From the NCBI GenBank assembly GCA_937927265.1, contig CALBCO010000126.1:1-11303 (forward strand): a stretch of DNA of 11,303 nt, given 5' to 3'. The stretch is from an uncultured Verrucomicrobiae bacterium (lineage in GTDB: Bacteria; Verrucomicrobiota; Verrucomicrobiia; Palsa-1439). The notes under the pieces are model-generated. The model worked only from the letters and a program-made list of their open reading frames with translations. It was not told the origin of the DNA and made no database searches. The translations under genes were made by a program, and so were the position numbers. Positions 4,851-10,028 of the stretch are shown here, piece by piece. Position 1 is the stretch's first letter. Every line of letters starts with the position of its first letter.

Positions 4851-6617
4851 ATGAGTGCACACAGACGATTGGCGACGGCGCTGGCGTTGGTCAGTGTGTT
4901 GTACGGGTTTCACGTGCAACTGAAGATGACCAAGATTACGCGTCACCCGACGTGGGATGCGCACGATGAGGTGGGGCAGTTTTGGAGTGAGTTTGCGTTT
5001 CATTACCGGTTCGCGAAGTTCTTTGCGACGCACCCGGTGACGGACTGGGGCGCGTTGGCGCGCGACCGTCACGTGCAATACCCGGACACCATCAATGATT
5101 GGGCAGAGTTCACGGTGGCCATGGAGGTTCCCGTCGGCGTGTTGTACCGTTGGCTTGGCGGCAACCGTGTCCTGCCGCCGTTTCATGTGTGGGTGGTCTG
5201 GTACGCTTGTCTGGTATCCAGCCTCACGTTGTTCGCAGTGTTTTTTCTCGCCCGCGCATTGTGGCGCAACGACTGGGCGGGCCTTGCGGCCAGCGTTTTC
5301 TACGCGACTCTCTATCCTAGCTACGGGCGGACGGTGAAGAATCTTTTCCTGCGCGAGGATTTCGCGTTGCCCCTGATGGTGTTCGCGCTGTTTTTCACCG
5401 TGCGAGCATTTCAGGAGAAGCGGACGCGCGATCAAGTATGGGCCGGCCTGTTTTGGTTGGCCGCGCTGGCGAGTTGGCATCTAACGCAGTTCGTGTTGGC
5501 GGTTGGCGTGGCGGCGCTGGTGGTGGTGTTTCTTGTGGGCGGCGAGATTCCACGAGTGCCGTGGTTGGCGCTGATTTTGGCCGGGGGTGGCGTGATTGTA
5601 CCCGTGTTGTGCGTCAAACAATTCTACTTGTCGCCGACAATGAGCGCGGTCTATGCGCTTGCATTGACGGCGTGGCTCGATGGCCCGCGGCGTAAACAGT
5701 GGACCGTGTTTGCGGGCGTGCTGGCGGCGTGCCTTGCGTTGGGTTTTTTGCTGCGACAATCCTACGGCGAGTACGCGCACGTTTATCAGTTGTTCTTCTA
5801 CAAACTCCGGTATCTCGGCGTGAAGCCCGCCGCGCCGTCTGCATTGCCGTGGGAAGCGCGCTGCTTGTGGGAAGGCGCATTCAACACGGCGACGTGGGGT
5901 GATTGGTGGCGGTTCTTGGGCTGGACGGGACCGTTGGCGGTGGTGGCAGTGGTGGCGCGGAGCAAAAAGGGAAGGATGGAAGGTTGGCAGATGGGGGTGG
6001 TGGTGTTCGCCCTGCTGCTGGTGCCATTGAGTTGGATGGTGATCCGGTATTTCACGTTTCTGGCGGTGGCCGCGCCGGTGCTAGCGGCCGGGTTGGCGGT
6101 GGGCCGCTGGTCGCGGTGGGCAGTCATGGCCGCCATCGGCTGGCAGTTGACGGGATTGAACTGGCAACCGCTCGACCGACGGCCGGTCGTGCCCGATTAC
6201 TACCGGCCCGTCGTCGCCTGGCTACGCACACACACGTCACCCGAAGCAGTCATTCTTGCCAGTGTGTCGGAGTCACCGGTGTTTCTTGCGCACACAGACC
6301 GAGCGATCATTTTGCACTCGAAATTCGAGAACTGGGAAATCCGCCATCGCTACCGGGATTTCCTCACCGCCTTGTATGGAACGGAAACCGACCTAGCCGC
6401 GTTTGCTCGTCGCTACGGCGCGGATTACTTCGTGTATGACCGGGGTTGCTTGCTGACGGGCCCGGACACTTGGCGATACAAAGCGGACCGCTTGGAGCCG
6501 TTACCTGCAGAGTCGGCAGCGCGACGCATGGCGGAAGCAGCCGACCAACTACAGGAGTTTGAACGGATGTTTACGACAGACCGGTTTACGATTTTCCGGG
6601 TACGACCAGCGCTGTAA
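4851..6617 (+). CDS. Multi-spanning GT-C / STT3-like glycosyltransferase-type membrane protein
   Basis: A 588-residue integral membrane protein with about 10-11 hydrophobic helices and a soluble C-terminal part (about 455-588). After the first helix (8-24) comes an acidic loop, TWDAHDEVGQFWSEFAFHYR (34-53), in the position of the metal- and donor-binding DxD/DE loop of GT-C enzymes. A second conserved-looking stretch, GRTVKNLFLREDFALPLMVF (159-178), resembles the second acidic loop of STT3-type oligosaccharyltransferases. The C-terminal part (AVILASVSESPVFLAH..., DFLTALYG, YGADYFVYDRG) resembles the extracytoplasmic domains of such enzymes, but the WWDYG motif of true STT3 is not seen. It probably transfers a sugar from a lipid carrier on the outer face of the membrane; donor and acceptor are unknown. 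No other glycosylation gene is nearby. The gene appears to be transcribed alone. Its 3' end overlaps the convergent HAD gene by 32 bp. Confidence 0.6.
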   Translation: MSAHRRLATALALVSVLYGFHVQLKMTKITRHPTWDAHDEVGQFWSEFAFHYRFAKFFATHPVTDWGALARDRHVQYPDTINDWAEFTVAMEVPVGVLYRWLGGNRVLPPFHVWVVWYACLVSSLTLFAVFFLARALWRNDWAGLAASVFYATLYPSYGRTVKNLFLREDFALPLMVFALFFTVRAFQEKRTRDQVWAGLFWLAALASWHLTQFVLAVGVAALVVVFLVGGEIPRVPWLALILAGGGVIVPVLCVKQFYLSPTMSAVYALALTAWLDGPRRKQWTVFAGVLAACLALGFLLRQSYGEYAHVYQLFFYKLRYLGVKPAAPSALPWEARCLWEGAFNTATWGDWWRFLGWTGPLAVVAVVARSKKGRMEGWQMGVVVFALLLVPLSWMVIRYFTFLAVAAPVLAAGLAVGRWSRWAVMAAIGWQLTGLNWQPLDRRPVVPDYYRPVVAWLRTHTSPEAVILASVSESPVFLAHTDRAIILHSKFENWEIRHRYRDFLTALYGTETDLAAFARRYGADYFVYDRGCLLTGPDTWRYKADRLEPLPAESAARRMAEAADQLQEFERMFTTDRFTIFRVRPAL

Positions 6618-7254
6618 CGTCGGCTACCGTCAACTCATCGAGCCGGTGAACCACCCGGTCGGCATCCGCCAACGACACGCCAGGATGCGTGCCTGCCACG
6701 GCAATCACTTTCATACCCGCTCGCCGTGCCGCCTCAATTCCGACATGGGTGTCTTCCAACACCACACACCGCGCCGGCGCGATTCCCAATCGCTGCGCCG
6801 CCATGAGGAAAACCTCCGGATCGGGCTTGCCGTGCGACACGTCTTCCGCCGAGACAATGTCCGGGAAATACCCGCTTAGGCCGATGACATCAAGCGTACA
6901 GGTGATGTTCAAGCGATGCGTGGACGACGCAATGATCCGCGGGATACCGGCCGCGACCAGCCGGTCGAGCCATGTCTTCACGCCGGGCAACGCGCTGATG
7001 CCGTCAGCCTGAATGATTTCCCGGTAAATCGCTTCCTTGCGCAATGAAAGCCGCCGGATTTCCGCCGGGTCGGTCGTCCAACCGAGGAGGCGGGGAATGA
7101 TGATTTCATTTTTCATTCCGAAACCGCGGGTGAAATGATCCGCCGGCAGCGGCCGGCCCGTCTCGGCCGCCAGCCGTTCCCAACTCGCTTGATGCGCTGC
7201 GGAAGAATCCACAATCACGCCGTCCCAATCAAAAATGGCTACCCAGTTGTTCAT
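6586..7254 (-). CDS. HAD superfamily phosphatase / beta-phosphoglucomutase-like hydrolase
   Basis: A 222-residue cytosolic HAD hydrolase, subfamily I, with all four motifs. Motif I is DWDGVIVDS, with the nucleophile Asp9 and the acid/base Asp11. Motif II is IIASST, with Ser110. Motif III is GKPDPEVF, with Lys143. Motif IV is VLEDTHVGIEAARRAG, with Glu167/Asp168. A helical cap (about 18-85) of the beta-PGM type sits between motifs I and II. It should dephosphorylate, or isomerise, a small phosphorylated metabolite; the substrate cannot be told from sequence. I chose the ATG at 7254 because MNNWVAIFDWDG places motif I at the usual distance, although the frame is open much further upstream through the antisense of bioB. 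It diverges from bioB by 63 bp. Its last 32 bp overlap the 3' end of the STT3-like gene. Confidence 0.9.
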   Translation of the reverse strand: MNNWVAIFDWDGVIVDSSAAHQASWERLAAETGRPLPADHFTRGFGMKNEIIIPRLLGWTTDPAEIRRLSLRKEAIYREIIQADGISALPGVKTWLDRLVAAGIPRIIASSTHRLNITCTLDVIGLSGYFPDIVSAEDVSHGKPDPEVFLMAAQRLGIAPARCVVLEDTHVGIEAARRAGMKVIAVAGTHPGVSLADADRVVHRLDELTVADVTALVVPGKS

Positions 7255-7265
7255 CGAAGGCGCGA

Positions 7266-7294
7266 ACGATAGCGACGACGCTGGCCAAACGCAA
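7266..7294 (-). promoter_or_regulatory. Candidate promoter of the HAD gene
   Basis: On the minus strand TTGCGT (7294-7289), a 17-nt spacer and TATCGT (7271-7266) end 11 nt before the ATG at 7254. It overlaps the bioB promoter candidate on the other strand, so the two genes may compete for RNA polymerase. Confidence 0.42.
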
Positions 7295-7310
7295 GCCGCC
7301 CTGTTACGAT
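7282..7310 (+). promoter_or_regulatory. Candidate promoter of bioB
   Basis: TACGAT (7305-7310) preceded by TGGCCA (7282-7287) at 17 nt. The -10 ends 7 nt before the ATG at 7318, so RNA would begin at or next to the A of the start codon. The other ATG, at 7309, overlaps the -10. No biotin repressor-type long palindrome is seen here. Confidence 0.42.
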
Positions 7311-7317
7311 GCGCGGC

Positions 7318-8259
7318 ATGACGCTGACGGAACTCCAACGTATTTATGAGCAGCCGCTGTTCGCGCTGCTTGAACAGGCCCGCACGGTCTATCGCGCTCA
7401 TTGGGCGGACGACGAAATCCAGTTGTGTACCTTGTTGAGTATCAAAACGGGCAACTGCAGCGAAGACTGTTCGTATTGCGCCCAAAGCGCCCGGTACAAA
7501 ACAAAGGTCAAACCGACAGCGTTGATGACGCCGGCCGAAGTGGCGGCGGTGGCGCGTCAGGCGCAAGCCAATGGGGCCACGCGGTTTTGCATGGGCGCGG
7601 CGTGGAGCGGGGTGCGCGAAGACACCGCCCAGTTCGCGCAAGTCTTGGAGATCATCCGCGCGGTGCACGACTTGGGGATCGAAGTCTGCGTGACGTTGGG
7701 ACATTTGTCGCCGGCCGCGGCCCGACAGCTCAAGGCGGCCGGGTTGAAAGTCTATAATCACAACCTCGACACCAGCCCGGAGCATTATCCGCACATTGTG
7801 ACCACGCACCGGTTCGAAGACCGGCTGCAAACCATCCGTGCGGTGCAAGAGGCCGGGCTGGCGTTGTGTTGTGGCGGCATCATCGGTTTAGGCGAAAGCG
7901 TGACGGATCGGCTGCGAATGCTCGAAGTGTTGGCGGGGTTTCAGCCGCCACCGGAAAGCATTCCGTTGAATTGTCTGATGCCGATGCCCGGCACACCCTT
8001 GGAAAACCAACCGCCTGTGGACATTTTTGACTTGGTACGGTTGATCGCGACGACGCGGGTGGTTTTCCCGCGCTCCAAAGTGCGCTTGTCGGCGGGGCGG
8101 GCCTGTTTATCACGGGAGGCACAGGCCTTGTGTTTCTTCGCGGGGGCGAATTCCATCTTCTTTGGTGAACGTCTGCTAACCGCCGGTAATCCCACCGAAG
8201 ACGCTGACCGGCAACTACTTGAAACCCTCGGCCTGCGTCCCCAACGGGCAAGCAACTGA
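7318..8259 (+). CDS. bioB: Biotin synthase (radical SAM)
   Basis: A 313-residue biotin synthase that inserts sulfur into dethiobiotin, the last step of biotin synthesis, in the cytosol. The radical SAM [4Fe-4S] motif CSEDCSYC has Cys47, Cys51 and Cys54. The auxiliary [2Fe-2S] cluster ligands are present: Cys91 (RFCMGAAW), Cys124 (EVCVTLGHL), Cys184 (LCCGGIIGLGE) and Arg261 (VRLSAGR). Other BioB signatures are YNHNLDTSPEHY (146-157) and a final FFAGANSIFFGERLLTAGNP. The length is slightly short of E. coli BioB but complete. I chose the ATG at 7318 over 7309, which gives MRG before it, because the -10 candidate overlaps 7309. No other biotin gene is adjacent, so the pathway genes are probably scattered. 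It is divergent from the HAD gene. The call itself is very secure. Confidence 0.97.
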   Translation: MTLTELQRIYEQPLFALLEQARTVYRAHWADDEIQLCTLLSIKTGNCSEDCSYCAQSARYKTKVKPTALMTPAEVAAVARQAQANGATRFCMGAAWSGVREDTAQFAQVLEIIRAVHDLGIEVCVTLGHLSPAAARQLKAAGLKVYNHNLDTSPEHYPHIVTTHRFEDRLQTIRAVQEAGLALCCGGIIGLGESVTDRLRMLEVLAGFQPPPESIPLNCLMPMPGTPLENQPPVDIFDLVRLIATTRVVFPRSKVRLSAGRACLSREAQALCFFAGANSIFFGERLLTAGNPTEDADRQLLETLGLRPQRASN

Positions 8260-8279
8260 AAGTTTCGCGGGTTCCGAGC

Positions 8280-8308
8280 TTGCCAGCACAGAATTTGCTA
8301 CTTACACT
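8280..8308 (+). promoter_or_regulatory. Candidate promoter of the small BON-like gene
   Basis: TTGCCA (8280-8285), a 17-nt spacer and TACACT (8303-8308) make one of the best -35/-10 pairs in the window. It lies in the 87-bp gap between the bioB stop and the next start, giving a leader of about 30 nt with a purine-rich ribosome site. The gene is therefore probably not only read through from bioB. Confidence 0.45.
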
Positions 8309-8323
8309 CAGGCTGTCAGCCTG
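8309..8323 (+). promoter_or_regulatory. Perfect 15-bp palindrome at the expected transcription start (operator candidate)
   Basis: CAGGCTG, central T, CAGCCTG: perfect 7-bp inverted arms starting directly after the -10 candidate, so it spans the expected +1 site. With a loop of one to three bases it is better explained as a protein-binding site than as an RNA hairpin, but a weak bioB terminator stem (no T-tract) is the alternative. Confidence 0.4.
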
Positions 8324-8346
8324 CCGTGAGACGGGCGGATGGGGAT

Positions 8347-8655
8347 ATGACACTGGAAGAACTCAAGTTACAGAGGTTAGTGCAGGGCATCTTGGTCCGC
8401 AATTACGTGGACACCCAGAAGCTCGATGTGCAGGTCATCGGCTCGTCGGTGTACATTGAGGGCGAATTCGCTGTCTTTGAATATCACCCCGCCTTCAAAA
8501 AAATGGATCGGGTGGAACGGGATTTGGGTCTGCGACGGACGCTGCTGCACATCGAACAAGCCATTCGCGGGCTGGCCGAAGTTTCCCATTTGGAAATGAA
8601 ACTCAACAACTGGGAGCGGCGCGGCATGCAATGGGTGCCGCGCCATCAGCTCTGA
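8347..8655 (+). CDS. Small BON-like protein of unknown function
   Basis: A 102-residue cytosolic-looking protein without signal peptide or membrane helix. I do not recognise it as a named family. The order helix (LQRLVQGILVRNY), strands (LDVQVIGSSVYIEGEF) and C-terminal helix plus strand (RTLLHIEQAIRGLAEVSHLEMKL) resembles a BON domain: an amphipathic helix, a V-x-V-x-G-x-V-x-L-x-G-like hairpin, and a helix ending in a 'V..V.n.l' strand, with an insertion carrying AFKKMDRVERDLGL. This is a fold-level inference only. The ATG at 8347 is preceded by GGATGGGG, the clearest ribosome site in this part of the window; a GTG at 8326 would add seven residues. The stop is 6 bp from the convergent end of the LolA-like gene. 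It probably has its own promoter with a palindrome over the start site. Confidence 0.7.
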   Translation: MTLEELKLQRLVQGILVRNYVDTQKLDVQVIGSSVYIEGEFAVFEYHPAFKKMDRVERDLGLRRTLLHIEQAIRGLAEVSHLEMKLNNWERRGMQWVPRHQL

Positions 8656-8661
8656 ACCGCC

Positions 8662-9441
8662 TTACCGGTCGGGACCAAACCGTTCCGGCGCGAACCAATC
8701 GGACGGCAGTTCCGTGTCGTAAGTGCCCGAGATCACTTCGAGCCGGGATTTTTCCTGCGACGGCAAGGTCGGCCCCGGCAACACCACCGCTGCTTCCAAC
8801 GCCCGCGGTACCCACACCTCACCGATCCTCTTGAAACTGGTCACCGCCACCCGCTTGACCAGTTGGTCGCGTTCATCGAACGCCTCGACGCGAAGCAAGG
8901 CCGCGTACTCTTGATCCAGCCAAAGCCGAACGCGCGAGTACGGTTCCCCCGTCGTAGTGGCTTCCAGAAGATGACACTGACGGCCACGGTGCCGTTCTTC
9001 GCCGAGGAGCTTGGCCTGCGGCCACCAGAGAAAGGGCAGGCCCAAGTCGTAACAAGCAAACGACGAACCGGCAAATTTCTCCAACCGCGCCGCGCCCAAG
9101 AGTTCTCCCCGTCCGCGCAGAAAAAAACGCACCGGGCCAGCAACCGGCTGCACAACCAACAACTTGTCTGCACCCGCTCGGTAAATCGTTGCGCTGCCCG
9201 TGGCCGTGTTACGCACCAGCAGCTCGACTGCCCGCGTTTGATCGCGGGTGATCAACAGCCGCGCCTGTAGTTGGAAATCTTGCGGCGCGCGTTGGGCCAG
9301 GACCCGCTGCAAAATCGCGGTGGCCGACGGCAGTTCGTCCGCCGCCAGTATCGCGCCCCCGAGCAACAACCACAAACTCGTGGCGATCCTAAGGCTCAGC
9401 CGGTTTTTCCAGCTTGGAAGTGGTGATCTCGTTGCGCTCAT
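8662..9441 (-). CDS. LolA-like 'outer membrane lipoprotein-sorting' periplasmic protein
   Basis: A 259-residue exported protein. A signal peptide is visible (basic residues at 5, 12, 14 and 18, hydrophobic core IATSLWLLLGGAILA, cut near Ala33/Ala34). The mature part, with ILQRVLAQRAPQDFQLQARL at its start, LGLPFLWWPQAKLLGEER, CHLLEATTTGEPYSRVRLWL and VKRVAVTSFKRIGEVWVPRA, fits the LolA-like beta-half-barrel fold annotated as outer membrane lipoprotein-sorting protein. Such proteins bind lipid or lipoprotein in the periplasm; whether this one carries lipoproteins is unknown. The ATG at 9441 lies inside panD, giving a 53-bp same-strand overlap in another frame. Later non-ATG starts (CTG 9399 or TTG 9375) would shorten the overlap but also the signal peptide. 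No good ribosome site precedes it. It is likely co-transcribed with panD. Confidence 0.75.
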   Translation of the reverse strand: MSATRSPLPSWKNRLSLRIATSLWLLLGGAILAADELPSATAILQRVLAQRAPQDFQLQARLLITRDQTRAVELLVRNTATGSATIYRAGADKLLVVQPVAGPVRFFLRGRGELLGAARLEKFAGSSFACYDLGLPFLWWPQAKLLGEERHRGRQCHLLEATTTGEPYSRVRLWLDQEYAALLRVEAFDERDQLVKRVAVTSFKRIGEVWVPRALEAAVVLPGPTLPSQEKSRLEVISGTYDTELPSDWFAPERFGPDR

Positions 9442-9763
9442 TGAGGATGAGGATCCGGGCCTGATGCTGGGCAATTTCGTTTTCGGGCAGGATCGCAAAG
9501 GCGATAATGATGACTTTGTCGCCTGGCGCGGCGTACCGCGCAGCCGCGCCGTTGAGCGAGATTTCGCCACGCTGCGGGGAACGGATCGCATACGTTTCGA
9601 GCCGGCCACCGGTGGTGACGTTGAGCACGAGCACTTTTTCGAGCGGGCGGATGCCAGAAGCTTCGAGCAGGTCTGCCCCCAGCCCGCAACTGCCTTCGTA
9701 ATTGAGGTCGCATCGTGTGACGGTGCCCCCGTGAATCTTCGCGAGTAAAAATTGTCGGAACAT
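9389..9763 (-). CDS. panD: Aspartate 1-decarboxylase
   Basis: A 124-residue pyruvoyl-dependent aspartate 1-decarboxylase. It makes beta-alanine from L-aspartate for pantothenate and coenzyme A, in the cytosol. The self-cleavage site YEGS is at Tyr22-Glu23-Gly24-Ser25, exactly where E. coli PanD cleaves between Gly24 and Ser25 to form the pyruvoyl group. The active-site residues Lys9, His11, Arg54 and Tyr58 are in place, as is the NGAAA turn (71-75). Length and start are those of the family, so the ATG at 9763 is secure. A weak AGG lies about 9 nt upstream. Maturation may need a helper as in other bacteria; none is seen here. It is the first gene of a two-gene minus-strand unit; the LolA-like gene starts inside its 3' end. 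No other pantothenate gene is adjacent. Confidence 0.97.
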   Translation of the reverse strand: MFRQFLLAKIHGGTVTRCDLNYEGSCGLGADLLEASGIRPLEKVLVLNVTTGGRLETYAIRSPQRGEISLNGAAARYAAPGDKVIIIAFAILPENEIAQHQARILILNERNEITTSKLEKPAEP

Positions 9764-9774
9764 GCCGCCAACCT

Positions 9775-9793
9775 ACGCGAAACCGCGTTTTTT
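9775..9793. other. Hairpin with T6 tract in the panD leader
   Basis: ACGCG (9775-9779), loop AAAC, CGCGT (9784-9788), then a run of T to 9793 on the plus strand. Read on the plus strand it looks like a very small intrinsic terminator. Read on the minus strand it is a 5' leader hairpin ending 11 nt before the panD ATG, next to its weak AGG ribosome site. Confidence 0.35.
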
Positions 9794-9840
9794 CACCAGT
9801 GCTTTGTTGAACCAACGAGCCAACCACAGATCGCGTGTAA

Positions 9841-9875
9841 ATCACGAGTGATGGGCACGAACTCGTCTGTCGTGA
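9841..9875. promoter_or_regulatory. Cluster of CACGA/TCGTG inverted half-sites
   Basis: ATCAC-GA-GTGAT is a palindrome at 9841-9852. CACGA recurs at 9843-9847 and 9856-9860, and TCGTG at 9870-9874, so TCACGA (9842-9847) and TCGTGA (9870-9875) form an inverted pair. The spacing of starts is 13 and 14 bp. It might be a regulator site shared by the divergent panD and sulfatase genes; chance is not excluded. Confidence 0.25.
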
Positions 9876-9999
9876 CGATCGGGCGATTGTGGGTTGGTGT
9901 TTCAGCCGCTGCCGCGGTGGATTGCCGTGACGCCCACAGGTCATCGAAGCGCTGCGGATGTGTCTGCCCGCGCAATGGTCAGCCAAAAGCGAAAACCCG

Positions 10000-10028
10000 T
10001 TGACCCGCGCGAACTGCCGGAGGATTAT
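10000..10028 (+). promoter_or_regulatory. Candidate promoter upstream of the sulfatase
   Basis: TTGACC (10000-10005), a 17-nt spacer and GATTAT (10023-10028). If used, transcription would begin near 10035 and only the ATG at 10048 could serve. It overlaps the GGAGG (10019-10023) that would serve the ATG at 10027, so only one of the two readings can be right. Confidence 0.3.

Larger units (their letters stand above)
9764..10026. other. Divergent panD-sulfatase intergenic region, no gene seen
   Basis: About 263 bp with no convincing gene; a short plus-strand open frame (9752-10003) runs over the panD start and has no recognisable content. It holds a small hairpin before panD (9775-9788), a cluster of CACGA/TCGTG half-sites (9841-9875) and a -35/-10 candidate before the sulfatase (10000-10028). 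Confidence 0.6.

Noticed and set aside
7255..7848. N-terminal extension of the HAD protein through the antisense of bioB
   Set aside because: Motif I would be placed about 200 residues from the N-terminus, and the extension is opposite the conserved BioB cluster-binding region.
9752..10003. 83-residue plus-strand open frame between panD and the sulfatase
   Set aside because: It begins inside panD on the other strand, has no ribosome site or recognisable domain, and its composition looks non-coding.
9764..10026. Riboswitch or other structured RNA in the panD-sulfatase gap
   Set aside because: Only one 5-bp hairpin and scattered half-sites are seen; no known riboswitch core could be recognised by eye.
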